Positions 14,460 to 22,342 of a stretch of 22,372 nucleotides of DNA are shown here, in pieces. Position 1 is the first letter of the stretch. Each line of letters starts with the position of its first letter. The stretch is from Candidatus Daviesbacteria bacterium RIFCSPLOWO2_02_FULL_41_8 (GTDB lineage: Bacteria > Patescibacteriota > Microgenomatia > Daviesbacterales > UBA10151), in contig MFDZ01000054.1 of NCBI GenBank assembly GCA_001777455.1, positions 1,383 through 23,754 of the forward strand, written 5' to 3'. Both the position numbers and the translations under genes were made by a program. The notes beneath the pieces were generated by a model, which saw only the letters and a list, made by a program, of their open reading frames with translations, made no database searches and was not told the origin of the DNA.

Positions 14460-14490
14460 TTGAAATACGCTCCATTGGTGCTGTTAAAAT
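14460..14490 (+). promoter_or_regulatory. Candidate dnaE promoter
   Basis: TTGAAA (14460-14465), a 19-base spacer and TAAAAT (14485-14490) with an extended TG. It would give a leader of about 80 bases that includes the palindromic pair at 14504-14570. The long spacer is a weakness. Confidence 0.4.
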
Positions 14491-14503
14491 GACAGTCACA
14501 ATT

Positions 14504-14570
14504 GTCATCCCGATGAAAATCGGGATCCATATAAATATTTGTATAGATTCCTGCTTTCGCAGGAATGACA
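14504..14570 (+). repeat. Paired GTCAT palindromic element in the dnaE leader
   Basis: Two hairpins: ATCCCGAT-GAAA-ATCGGGAT on the left, and ATTCCTGC-TTTC-GCAGGAAT on the right. The ends are GTCAT and ATGAC, inverted. The left 28 bases are identical to the copy before lemA (4779-4806). The right hairpin ends just before the dnaE Shine-Dalgarno site. Confidence 0.9.
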
Positions 14571-14579
14571 GGAGAAACT

Positions 14580-17500
14580 ATGGCTAAGTTCGTTCACCTT
14601 CACGGTCACACTCAATATTCTCTCTTGGATGGTTTGTCAAAAATTCCGCAACTTGTTAAAACAGTCAAAGACGCCGGCATGGATGCGTTGGCTATTACGG
14701 ATCACGGTGTGATGTACGGGGCCATTGAATTTTATAAGGCCTGCCGTGAAGCCGGAGTAAAGCCGATTATTGGGGTGGAAATGTATGTGGCTAAGCGCTC
14801 TTACAAAGATAAGGAAGGAAAGCTGGATAGCGAACCTTTTCATCTGACAGTTTTGGCCAAAAATTATCAGGGTTATTTAAACCTGATGAAGCTGACTACC
14901 ATTGCCCACCGCGACGGCTATTATTACCGCCCCAGGGTGGACAAGACACTTTTAAAAGAATTTCACGAGGGGTTAATTGTTTTATCCGGCTGTCCCTCCG
15001 GTGAGTTTATCCGGTCCATCAATGATAAAGATCCCAAAAAAGCCGAGGAAGTATTAAAAACCTATCTTGATATATTCGGTGAAGGCAATTTCTATCTGGA
15101 ACTGCAAAGCCATCCGTATCAGCAGTCGCTGGATCTGGCTGTGGATGAGACAGTCAGGAAAGATATTAAGGAATTGTTGGATATTCAAATCCAAACGAGA
15201 TCAACTGTGAAGGATTTATCCGTGAGGCTGGGTATTCCGGTTGTGGCAACCAATGATTATCACTATGTGGGAAAAGAAGACGCTGAGGCGCAGGACGCCC
15301 TGCTTTGTATTCAAACCGGCAAATTTCTGTCTGAAGTAAACAGGATGCGGATGATTGACACCCCGGATTATTTTGTGAAGACTCCGGAAGAAGTGGCGGA
15401 GGATTTTAAAGACTTACCACAGGCGCTGGAGAGCTCTGTCAGGATTGCCGAAGCGGTTGATCTGGAAATTCCGCTGGGGGTGGCCCGTTTTCCGGTATTT
15501 GCCACGCCCGGCAAGCAAACCTCCATGGAATACCTGCGGGAGCTGACTTACCAAAAAGCAGAAGGCAAGCTGAAAATAACCGGTAAAATCAAAGAGCGTT
15601 TGGAATACGAACTGAGCGTGATTGAACAAAAAAATTACGCGGATTATTTTTTAGTGGTGTCTGATTTTATGGAATGGGCGCACCAGCGGGGAATTATCAC
15701 CAATACCCGGGGTTCTGCCGCGGCATCGATGGTGCTTTATTGTCTGGGGGTGACTAATTTGAACCCGCTTGACTACCTTTTGCCGTTTGAGCGGTTTTTA
15801 ACCGTCTACAGGCCGACTCTGCCTGATATTGATGCGGATATTGCTGACGACAGAAGGGATGAAGTAATAGAATATGTCACACAAAAATACGGCGCAGATA
15901 GGGTGGCGCAAATTGTCACATTCGGAACAATGATGGGCAGGGCGGCTATCCGGGATGTGGGCCGGGTTTTGGGACTGGCATATGGCGATGTGGACCGGAT
16001 TGCCAAACTGGTTCCTCCGCCCCACCAGGGTTTTCACAAACCACTCTCGGACGTCATCAAGGAGGTGCCGGAGCTAGCCGGCCCGTATAGGAGCGACCCG
16101 CAGATCAAGAAGTTATTGGATTTGGCTATTAAAATCGAAGGCACAGTCAGGCATGCTTCAGTTCATGCCGCCGGATTAGTGATTGCGCCGGATGAAATCA
16201 CTAATTTCACTCCCCTTCAGCGTGAGTCAAGCGGAGAAAGATTGGTTTGTCAATACGATATGTTTTCCCTGATGGATGAATACGGCGGGATAGGACTGGT
16301 TAAAATGGACCTTTTAGGGATAAGGAATTTGTCTATTTTAGGCAAAGCTGTGGAATTTGTGAAGGAGAACAGGGGAGTCAGCGTGGATTTAAACAAAATC
16401 CCGCTTGATTACAAAAAAGCCTTTGATCTTTTGGCCAAAGGGGAAACTATGGGGATATTTCAATTGGAAGGCTCCGGTATGACCAGATATGTGATGGAGC
16501 TAAAACCAACCAGTGTTTTTGACATTCAGGCGATGGTGGCGCTCTACCGGCCGGGACCTTTGAGCGTAATACCGGAATACATTGCCCGTAAACACGATCC
16601 CCGGAAAGTGAAATTTTTTGATCCCCGGATGAGGGAATATACGGAAAATACTTTCGGCTTGCTGGTTTATCAGGACGATGTGCTATTGACGGTTATTAAT
16701 ATTGCCGGATATTCGTGGGAAGAGGCGGATAAATTCCGGAAAGCCATGGGTAAAAAAATCCCTTCGGAAATGGCTAAACAGAAGGGTAAGTTTATTGAAG
16801 GCTGTGTATCCAAAGGTATGAGGCGGGCAAAGGCAGATGAATTGTTTGCGCTGATTGCTCCTTTTGCCGCGTATGGCTTTAATAAGGCTCACGCCGCCAG
16901 TTACGCCATTATTGCTTATCAGACTGCCTATATGAAGGCCAGTTACCCGGTTGAGTTTATGAGCGCGGTAATGACAGCTGAATCAGGGGACAGCGATAAA
17001 ATTGCCGCCGCCATTGAAGAATGTAAAAGACTGGGGATTGTAGTGTTGCCGCCGGATGTAAATAAATCCGGTATTGGATTTTCATTGGAAAAGCTGAAAG
17101 AACTAACCCAGGCAGATTTGGAGAGAAGTTTATCTGTTGGTGAATCGGAGGTCAAACAGGGTATCAGGTTTGGGTTGTCTGCCATCAAAAATGTGGGAAT
17201 TTCCGCCATCGAATCCATCATTTCGGCCAGAGAAAAGGGGGAGTTTGCTTCCCTGCCGGATCTTTGCTCGCGGGTTGACAATAGATTGGTAAACAGGAAG
17301 ACCTTGGAAAGTTTAATAAAAGCCGGGACACTGGATCACCTGGGTTCCCGGGCCGCTCAGCTATTAATTTTAGATCAATGTATAGAAGAAACCCACAAGC
17401 AAAGCAAGTTTAAGTTGTCAGGACAGGTTTCTTTGTTTGACAGCGAGGAAGACAAGGGTGATATAGCCATAAAACTGCCGGAGGTGGCGGAGTTGGCTTT

Positions 17501-18140
17501 GGAACAGTTACTGGTCTTTGAAAAAGAACTGTTGGGATTTTATTTACATGAACCGCCGTATCTTGCTTCCTTGAAAGAGCTGTCGAAATTCGTTTCCAAT
17601 AAATTGTCTGACCTTGGGGATGAGCATATCGGGAAAAGTTTGAAATTAGGCGGGGAGATTACTGCCGTAAAAAAAGTTATCACCAAAAAAACGGCTAAAG
17701 AGATGGCCTTTATCAAAATTTCTGACGGAATTTCCAGTGTTGAAGTGGTGGTGTTTCCCAAAACTTATGAAACTAGCAAAGATTTTCTGGTGACCGATGA
17801 GGTGGTTTTTATAAACGGCCGGGTGGAAAAGCGGGAAGAAGAACTGTCTTTAATAGTGGAGCAAATAAGCGTGTTTGATCCAGCAAAGATGTCTGGGGAG
17901 ATACCGGAAACCGGTCCGGCAGTAGAAATTACCATTCCGCCCGGGACTGATGTGACGGTATTGCAGAATATTAATAAAACCTTAAGAGGTTTCCCCGGAA
18001 GAGTGCCGGTGGCGCTACTTTTGCATGGCAGTGATGGAGGCATCAGGAGAATGGACCTGCCTTTTGCAATAGATCCCGGCATAGACTTGGAAGACAAAAT
18101 AGTGGAGATTCTGGGTGAAGACTCTTTCAAATTAGTTTAG
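14580..18140 (+). CDS. dnaE: DNA polymerase III alpha subunit
   Basis: The main replicative polymerase of the chromosome. It has 1186 residues, close to the usual DnaE length. The N-terminal PHP domain begins [14 protein letters not shown] and has LAITDHG. The polymerase core has the catalytic aspartates in [19 protein letters not shown] (near residue 414; many relatives have F where this has I) and [20 protein letters not shown] (near 764). A helix-hairpin-helix region (about 870) and an OB fold (about 1020, [12 protein letters not shown]) follow. No 3'-5' exonuclease domain is inserted, so this is DnaE, not PolC. I chose the ATG at 14580, because GGAG lies 5 bases upstream; the ATG at 14565 lies in the repeat. 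Confidence 0.97.
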   Translation: MAKFVHLHGHTQYSLLDGLSKIPQLVKTVKDAGMDALAITDHGVMYGAIEFYKACREAGVKPIIGVEMYVAKRSYKDKEGKLDSEPFHLTVLAKNYQGYLNLMKLTTIAHRDGYYYRPRVDKTLLKEFHEGLIVLSGCPSGEFIRSINDKDPKKAEEVLKTYLDIFGEGNFYLELQSHPYQQSLDLAVDETVRKDIKELLDIQIQTRSTVKDLSVRLGIPVVATNDYHYVGKEDAEAQDALLCIQTGKFLSEVNRMRMIDTPDYFVKTPEEVAEDFKDLPQALESSVRIAEAVDLEIPLGVARFPVFATPGKQTSMEYLRELTYQKAEGKLKITGKIKERLEYELSVIEQKNYADYFLVVSDFMEWAHQRGIITNTRGSAAASMVLYCLGVTNLNPLDYLLPFERFLTVYRPTLPDIDADIADDRRDEVIEYVTQKYGADRVAQIVTFGTMMGRAAIRDVGRVLGLAYGDVDRIAKLVPPPHQGFHKPLSDVIKEVPELAGPYRSDPQIKKLLDLAIKIEGTVRHASVHAAGLVIAPDEITNFTPLQRESSGERLVCQYDMFSLMDEYGGIGLVKMDLLGIRNLSILGKAVEFVKENRGVSVDLNKIPLDYKKAFDLLAKGETMGIFQLEGSGMTRYVMELKPTSVFDIQAMVALYRPGPLSVIPEYIARKHDPRKVKFFDPRMREYTENTFGLLVYQDDVLLTVINIAGYSWEEADKFRKAMGKKIPSEMAKQKGKFIEGCVSKGMRRAKADELFALIAPFAAYGFNKAHAASYAIIAYQTAYMKASYPVEFMSAVMTAESGDSDKIAAAIEECKRLGIVVLPPDVNKSGIGFSLEKLKELTQADLERSLSVGESEVKQGIRFGLSAIKNVGISAIESIISAREKGEFASLPDLCSRVDNRLVNRKTLESLIKAGTLDHLGSRAAQLLILDQCIEETHKQSKFKLSGQVSLFDSEEDKGDIAIKLPEVAELALEQLLVFEKELLGFYLHEPPYLASLKELSKFVSNKLSDLGDEHIGKSLKLGGEITAVKKVITKKTAKEMAFIKISDGISSVEVVVFPKTYETSKDFLVTDEVVFINGRVEKREEELSLIVEQISVFDPAKMSGEIPETGPAVEITIPPGTDVTVLQNINKTLRGFPGRVPVALLLHGSDGGIRRMDLPFAIDPGIDLEDKIVEILGEDSFKLV

Positions 18141-18144
18141 ATTG

Positions 18145-18153
18145 TGTTAATAT
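18145..18153 (+). promoter_or_regulatory. Extended -10 box for rplS
   Basis: TG-T-TAATAT ends 7 bases before the rplS ATG. No ribosome site is visible, so a leaderless rplS mRNA is likely in addition to read-through from dnaE, whose stop is 20 bases upstream. Confidence 0.45.
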
Positions 18154-18160
18154 TCCATTC

Positions 18161-18475
18161 ATGATTTCAATTCAGGTTGGCGAGGAAAATATACATATCG
18201 GTGACGTTGTTAGGATTCACAATAAGGTAGTGGAAGGAGCTAAGACCCGGATACAGGTTTATGAGGGTATCTTAATCAGGCTGCGGGGTCGGGATGTGAA
18301 CAAAACTTTTACTGTCCGTAAAATCGGTGCAGGAGGGGTGGGAGTTGAACGAACCTGGCCGCTGACTGCCAATTCTATTGTGAAAATAGAGGTTAAGAAA
18401 AAAGCCACCAAGGTCAGAAGAAGCAAGCTGTATTACCTCAGAGATTTGACGGGTAAGAGTGCGGTAAGGGTGTAA
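18161..18475 (+). CDS. rplS: Ribosomal protein L19 (bL19)
   Basis: A large-subunit ribosomal protein at the interface with the small subunit. The 104 residues carry the family signature throughout: [74 protein letters not shown]. The length is slightly below the usual 115 because the N-terminus is short. It lies between dnaE and yraN; the rplS-yraN neighbourhood is common in bacteria. Confidence 0.97.
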   Translation: MISIQVGEENIHIGDVVRIHNKVVEGAKTRIQVYEGILIRLRGRDVNKTFTVRKIGAGGVGVERTWPLTANSIVKIEVKKKATKVRRSKLYYLRDLTGKSAVRV

Positions 18476-18480
18476 TTATT

Positions 18481-18558
18481 GTTCGAGCGTAGTCGAGAAC
18501 ATACCTTAAGAATATAGTCTTTAAGATAACTTCTCGATTCGCTACGCTCACTTCGAAG
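18481..18558 (+). repeat. Palindromic repeat between rplS and yraN
   Basis: TTCGAGCGTAGTCGAGAA on the left and TTCTCGATTCGCTACGCTCA on the right form an imperfect inverted repeat around an AT-rich centre. The sequence family differs from the GTCAT type. It may act as an mRNA hairpin after rplS. Confidence 0.8.
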
Positions 18559-18586
18559 AATATTTTAATGATACTTCCTAAATTCT

Positions 18587-18946
18587 ATGTCAAATAAAGA
18601 TGTAGGCAATAGTGGGGAAGAAACTGCTTGTAGATATCTACAAAAACAGGGTTATAAGATCCTGGGGAGGAATTACCGGATCCGCGGTGGGGAGATTGAT
18701 ATTGTAGCAAAAGATAAGGAAGCTTTGGTTTTTGTGGAAGTAAAAACCCGCTGGTCGCACGAGTATGGTTCTCCTGCAGAATCCATGACCCCCTGGAAAA
18801 TTAAGTTTCTATTAAAAACTGCCAAGTTTTATGTCCAAAAGATTGGCTGGGGCAACAGGGAATATAGGTTAGACTTTGTGGGGGTAGATTTTGCCGGGTC
18901 CGGGGATAATCCGAAAATTGAATTAATTAAGAATATTACTTCTTAG
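18587..18946 (+). CDS. yraN: YraN/UPF0102 nuclease-fold protein
   Basis: A UPF0102 protein of 119 residues with a restriction-endonuclease-like fold; the function is not settled in the family. The core is clear: GNSGEETACRYLQKQGYKILGRNYRIRGGEIDIVAKD, then LVFVEVKTRW, giving the E...D...ExK pattern of PD-(D/E)XK enzymes. The C-terminal part (YRLDFVGVDF) is also typical. It overlaps the 3' end of the opposite gene by 11 bases. Confidence 0.92.
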   Translation: MSNKDVGNSGEETACRYLQKQGYKILGRNYRIRGGEIDIVAKDKEALVFVEVKTRWSHEYGSPAESMTPWKIKFLLKTAKFYVQKIGWGNREYRLDFVGVDFAGSGDNPKIELIKNITS

Positions 18947-19820
18947 TCACAGCAAACGGGATTTCCTCCCAATCGCGGACCTTGCGGATTTTTTTATTTA
19001 TATTCCAAACTGTTTCTAAAAGCTTTGGATCAACCCTTAATTCTTTGGCCCGGCCGATAAGCGCTACCACATCTTTAGGAAAGCATTTTCCGCCAAAGCC
19101 CTTGGCAGTTGTCACATCTAAATGGGAATCAAAAATTCGGTGGTCTGCCACCACCATACTTTTAACTTCTTCGTATTTAATACCTAAAGCCTGACACAGC
19201 GCAAACATTTCATTAGCAAAGATAACTTTAGTGGCAAGATATGCGTTAGCCATATATTTAACCATCTCAGCTGTAGTGGTATCTGTTTGAAAAATCTTAG
19301 TGTGCGGAAATCTTTGGCGGTACAGCGCCACCAGTCTTCTGGAAACTAAATCATTGTTGGCGCCGACCACATTCCGGTCGGCCGCCACAAAATCCTCCAA
19401 GTAATTAGCTTCAGTTAAAAACTCCGGGTTCATGGCGAAATTGCTTTTAGGATATTTCTTCCCCAAAGAGGCAGTGATGCCGGGGGAAACTGTCGATTTG
19501 ATGACAATAATTTTGCTTGTGTCATCAGTATATTTGGTTATTTCGGCAATACTGTCTTCTATGATAGATAAATCAATTCCGCTTTCGTCCGCTTTCATCG
19601 GGGTAGGCAGGCAGATAAAAATAAATTCGCTCCCCGAAACTACTGATTCCAAGCTCTCGGTTTCTTTATATTTATCGTAATATCTTATTTCGTATTTATC
19701 TTTAATTTCGGACTGTGAAAAGCCATATGCCAAAGCTTGCCCGACTATGCCATAACCGATGATTCCGAGTTTGGCGGGGCTAATAAGCTTGTTGGCGGCT
19801 TCGTTAAGAGGTTGATCCAT
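18936..19820 (-). CDS. Short UDP-glucose/GDP-mannose dehydrogenase-like protein
   Basis: UDP-glucose 6-dehydrogenase-type enzymes oxidise a nucleotide sugar to the uronic acid with NAD, giving precursors of surface sugars. The 294 residues have the NAD-binding motif GYGIVG (22-27), KSTVSPG (109-115), NPEFLTEANY (131-140) and the catalytic cysteine C246 in GFGGKCFPKD. It ends soon after the central domain; the C-terminal UDP-binding domain, about 130 residues in full-length enzymes, is missing. No frameshift or remnant follows, so it looks like a natural short form. The catalytic residues are intact but substrate binding is uncertain. The start at 19820 fits an extended -10 box. Confidence 0.8.
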   Translation of the reverse strand: MDQPLNEAANKLISPAKLGIIGYGIVGQALAYGFSQSEIKDKYEIRYYDKYKETESLESVVSGSEFIFICLPTPMKADESGIDLSIIEDSIAEITKYTDDTSKIIVIKSTVSPGITASLGKKYPKSNFAMNPEFLTEANYLEDFVAADRNVVGANNDLVSRRLVALYRQRFPHTKIFQTDTTTAEMVKYMANAYLATKVIFANEMFALCQALGIKYEEVKSMVVADHRIFDSHLDVTTAKGFGGKCFPKDVVALIGRAKELRVDPKLLETVWNINKKIRKVRDWEEIPFAVTKK

Positions 19821-19828
19821 TGCTAGAA

Positions 19829-19837
19829 AGTATAGCA
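19829..19837 (-). promoter_or_regulatory. Extended -10 box for the dehydrogenase, leaderless
   Basis: On the minus strand TG-C-TATACT ends 8 bases before the ATG at 19820. It abuts the divergent TATAAT of the Nudix gene (19838-19843). Confidence 0.55.
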
Positions 19838-19843
19838 TATAAT
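19838..19843 (+). promoter_or_regulatory. -10 box for the Nudix gene, leaderless
   Basis: A perfect TATAAT ends 7 bases before the ATG at 19851. TTGATC (19812-19817) is a -35 candidate with a long 20-base spacer, and would lie inside the opposite gene. Confidence 0.55.
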
Positions 19844-19850
19844 AATAAGT

Positions 19851-20255
19851 ATGAGAACCATCCGAAAGGTGGCTTTGGCTATATTTAAAGGCGGAAAACT
19901 CCTGCAGGTGAGAACCAAAAGCCAGGAAAAGGTGTTTTTTACTTTAGGTGGAAAAATAGAGGAGCGAGAATCTGAAATAGATTGCTTAAAGAGAGAGACT
20001 AAAGAGGAGATAGGTTGTGAAATAGATGAGCAGTCTATCAAATTTTTGACAGAATTTGAGGATGTGGCTCACGGCAAAAATGGGGCAATGTTGAATATCA
20101 AGATGTACGGCGGAAAATTGATTGGTGAGCCTAAACCCTCCTCAGAAGTAGTGGAAATTGGCTATTTTGATACAAATTCTGATAAAAAAAATCTTTCAAC
20201 AATAGCTCAACGGACAATTTTCCCCTGGTTAAAAGAACAAGGATATATAAACTAA
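19851..20255 (+). CDS. Nudix hydrolase
   Basis: Nudix enzymes cleave nucleoside diphosphates linked to another group. The 134 residues contain the Nudix box G-KIEER-E-SEIDCLK-RETKEEIG, matching Gx5Ex7REUxEExGU with all metal-binding glutamates. The N-terminal strand (MRTIRKVALAIFKGGKLLQVRT) is typical. The exact substrate is unknown; house-cleaning of damaged nucleotides is possible. It is divergent from the dehydrogenase with 30 bases between start codons. Confidence 0.9.
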   Translation: MRTIRKVALAIFKGGKLLQVRTKSQEKVFFTLGGKIEERESEIDCLKRETKEEIGCEIDEQSIKFLTEFEDVAHGKNGAMLNIKMYGGKLIGEPKPSSEVVEIGYFDTNSDKKNLSTIAQRTIFPWLKEQGYIN

Positions 20256-20266
20256 TTGAATCCAGC

Positions 20267-20295
20267 TTGAGTAGGAAGCCTAATTCCAGTATAAT
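20267..20295 (+). promoter_or_regulatory. Promoter of tRNA-Glu
   Basis: TTGAGT (20267-20272), a 17-base spacer and a perfect TATAAT (20290-20295), giving a start about 4 bases before the tRNA. This is the best promoter match in the window. Confidence 0.75.
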
Positions 20296-20305
20296 ACTAA
20301 AGATT

Positions 20306-20379
20306 GCCGCGTTCGTCTAGTGGCCTAGGACATTGGGTTTTCATCCCAGAAATCACGGGTTCGACTCCCGTACGCGGTA
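20306..20379 (+). tRNA. tRNA-Glu (anticodon TTC)
   Basis: A full 74-base cloverleaf. GCCGCGT pairs with ACGCGGT (one G-U), the anticodon stem TTGGG/CCCAG encloses TTTTCAT with anticodon TTC, and the T arm is ACGGG-TTCGACT-CCCGT. A is the discriminator base and CCA is not encoded. The 3' end (CCGTACGCGGTAC, 20368-20380) recurs twice downstream. Confidence 0.97.
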
Positions 20380-20388
20380 CAGAAAAAA

Positions 20389-20412
20389 GAGGGCTCAATG
20401 CCCTCCTTTTTT
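20389..20412 (+). terminator. Terminator after tRNA-Glu
   Basis: GAGGGC-TCAAT-GCCCTC, followed by C and six T. An A-run (20383-20388) lies before the stem, so it may also work in the other direction for the minus-strand gene that ends at 20631. Confidence 0.85.
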
Positions 20413-20439
20413 ATGTACTGATATGGAGTGAACTGCGTC

Positions 20440-20560
20440 GTCCCGACGTATGTCGGGACAAGACTGTTCGTTCTCCGCTGAAGGCGGAGGTATTCCTCCC
20501 CGCCTGCCAGACCGCCATCGGCTTTGCCGAAGGCATGTCGGCGGGCAACGCTTTGTGCGT
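20440..20560. repeat. GC-rich patch of palindromes
   Basis: Several hairpins follow one another: GTCCCGAC-GTAT-GTCGGGAC (20440-20459), CTCCGC-TGAAG-GCGGAG (about 20475-20491), and an interlocked set around CCGCC ... CGGCTTTGCCG ... GGCGG (about 20511-20544). The patch is far richer in GC than its surroundings and carries no gene. It sits between tRNA-Glu and a second copy of the tRNA 3' end. Confidence 0.75.
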
Positions 20561-20576
20561 AGCAATTGCGGGCAGT

Positions 20577-20589
20577 CCGTACGCGGTAC
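20577..20589 (+). repeat. Second copy of the tRNA-Glu 3' end (13 bp)
   Basis: CCGTACGCGGTAC is identical to 20368-20380 at the tRNA-Glu 3' end. The flanks differ from the tRNA copy. It could be an attachment-site scar. Confidence 0.85.
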
Positions 20590-20630
20590 AAAAGGAAAAT
20601 ATAGGACGTTGTAACACCCTAAAGGACAGA

Positions 20631-21401
20631 TTAGTTGGAGTTTGAATTAGTAAATTTAATATTATTTAGGATAGATTTTGCATCTTCCTGTAATTTACCA
20701 GACCCAGGGTTAGAATTCATAACTTCAATTAAAAAATTATTATAGACACCAATATATGTTGGATACGTTTGATCTCCATATTCGGTTTTGGTATCCCAAA
20801 TAATAGGAATAAATTTTACACCTCCTATCTTTGTAGCCTCCAACACTGTTGGTTGGCTTTCCTTTCCTGCCAACAAGAATTTTTCTTTGAAAGATTCTAA
20901 ACTAAGATTATCTTCATTCTTTGTACAAACTATATCAGCTGAAGCAGAATAAAAAATACTATTGCTGCCCAGTGGTTGAGCAAAAATTGTTATTGAATGA
21001 TCCATTTGATTAAGATTTGGACCTGTCCTTCCCGCATATGTTATAGCCATACGCTTGCTTGTTGCATCCAAAGTCCATAAATATTCTTTTCTTCCATCAA
21101 CCGTCTTTCGCGGGTAAACTATTTCTAAATTACATTCATTATCAGTGTAAAGAAGTCTATCCCCTGAAATGGGAACTGGTGATGCCGGGGTTGAAGAGAC
21201 CTCTTTTGCGCTTGTTTGAGGAGTTTGAGAAGGAGTTGGAGTTGTGTCAGGACTCTTGTTAATTAAAGCTTGAGCAGTATTTAAGGAATTATTTGGGTTA
21301 GTATTAATCTCTTTTCTTAAATAAAAATATACACCTCCCCCAATAATAACAACTATAATCCCAATTAAAACCAATATTTGTGCGAAACCTTTTTCTTGCA
21401 T
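20631..21401 (-). CDS. Membrane-anchored extracytoplasmic protein, function unknown
   Basis: The 256 residues begin with a short charged N-terminus and one membrane helix (KGFAQILVLIGIIVVIIGGGVYF, about 4-26), then a Thr/Ser/Pro/Gln-rich linker (about 48-76) and a globular domain rich in beta structure. Two or three cysteines (near NECN and DIVCT) may form a disulphide. The N-terminus resembles a type IV pilin-like or lipoprotein-free anchor, but lacks the glutamate at position 5 of pilins. I do not recognise the domain. It lies between the second and third copies of the tRNA-Glu 3' end and is AT-rich, both consistent with acquisition. Confidence 0.65.
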   Translation of the reverse strand: MQEKGFAQILVLIGIIVVIIGGGVYFYLRKEINTNPNNSLNTAQALINKSPDTTPTPSQTPQTSAKEVSSTPASPVPISGDRLLYTDNECNLEIVYPRKTVDGRKEYLWTLDATSKRMAITYAGRTGPNLNQMDHSITIFAQPLGSNSIFYSASADIVCTKNEDNLSLESFKEKFLLAGKESQPTVLEATKIGGVKFIPIIWDTKTEYGDQTYPTYIGVYNNFLIEVMNSNPGSGKLQEDAKSILNNIKFTNSNSN

Positions 21402-21520
21402 AATTTAAACTTAACACAAATTAAACAATAATTTTAATTATTAATGGTAGTTTGACTCAGATTTCTATAAATTTCTAATTCACAAGAAGAAAATAAGCTA
21501 AAATAGGTTCTAACTTTTTG

Positions 21521-21533
21521 CCGTACGCGGTAC
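21521..21533 (+). repeat. Third copy of the tRNA-Glu 3' end (13 bp)
   Basis: CCGTACGCGGTAC occurs again 944 bases after the second copy, between the membrane protein gene and the HAD gene. The flanks are unrelated to those of the other copies. Confidence 0.85.
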
Positions 21534-21542
21534 TTTCGGTTG

Positions 21543-22298
21543 TTAAGAATTATCTAAAAGTATTTTGTCTATAAATTTTGCAAAACCCTCATTTTCTATA
21601 CTATCTGTTACATAATCTGCTGCCTTTTTTAGTGTTTCAACGGAATTTCCCATAGCCACCTTATACCCGACTGATTCAAAAAGCGGCATATCATTATTGC
21701 CGTCTCCGACACCGATAACTTCTTCTTTCTTAACCCTTAAAATTTCAATCAACTTCTCAATTGCATGCTTTTTTGTGGCTAATTTGTGAATTACGTGTAT
21801 ATCCCAATACTCCCCGGGAGTCCATGAGGGCAAAATGTGTACAGCTACATCCGGTATATTGGATAAAGTCTGTACTAAAGATTGTGTATTTTCTTTTTTA
21901 ACCCCAAGCGCCACCATTAAATTGGATCTTTTGGGGACTTTTTTAAAGTCATTTTTTATATTCAGGAAAACTCCGTTTAAACCAAAAGTGCCGGTATATC
22001 CTTTTGATCTTTTCAGTACCTCCTCTATAGCTCCTTCAGGGAGACATTGCTCCCAAATAATTTCTTCGGTTTTGGGGTTTATTATTTGTGAACCGCCGTT
22101 AATTATGCATGGGTCCTCGATTGCTAATGCTTTCCAGATATCTCTGCAATACTGAATAGCCCTGGCAGAAGCTGTGGAGAGCTTGAACAGCTTTTTTGCT
22201 TTTCTTGCTGCCTCAACAACAGCGCCGGAAGGCATACCCTCCATAACACTGGGCACAACCGTCCCGTCCAGGTCAAAAATAATTGCCCTGTATTTCAT
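21543..22298 (-). CDS. HAD-superfamily phosphatase, Cof/SPP-like
   Basis: A haloacid-dehalogenase-type phosphatase of 251 residues. Motif I is FDLDGT near residue 8, with the nucleophile and acid/base aspartates. Motif II is at LSTASARA, motif III is the lysine near 180-186 (KLATKKHAIEKL), and motif IV is GVGDGNNDMPLF. The cap domain between motifs II and III fits the C2 type, as in Cof and sucrose-phosphate phosphatase relatives, which act on sugar phosphates or similar small molecules. The start fits an extended -10 box 7 bases upstream, though the frame is also open to the window edge. Confidence 0.88.
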   Translation of the reverse strand: MKYRAIIFDLDGTVVPSVMEGMPSGAVVEAARKAKKLFKLSTASARAIQYCRDIWKALAIEDPCIINGGSQIINPKTEEIIWEQCLPEGAIEEVLKRSKGYTGTFGLNGVFLNIKNDFKKVPKRSNLMVALGVKKENTQSLVQTLSNIPDVAVHILPSWTPGEYWDIHVIHKLATKKHAIEKLIEILRVKKEEVIGVGDGNNDMPLFESVGYKVAMGNSVETLKKAADYVTDSIENEGFAKFIDKILLDNS

Positions 22299-22305
22299 GA
22301 CTTTA

Positions 22306-22314
22306 AGTATATCA
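22306..22314 (-). promoter_or_regulatory. Extended -10 box for the HAD gene, leaderless
   Basis: On the minus strand TG-A-TATACT ends 7 bases before the ATG at 22298. No ribosome site is present. Confidence 0.5.
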
Positions 22315-22342
22315 TTTGAAACATCCGGGGATCTGATAAATA

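Noticed and set aside
14565..14579. Upstream dnaE start
   Set aside because: The ATG belongs to the end of the palindromic repeat; the next ATG has a good ribosome site.
20304..20645. Open frames across tRNA-Glu and the palindromic patch, on both strands
   Set aside because: They are translations of the tRNA and GC-rich repeats, with no protein-like features.
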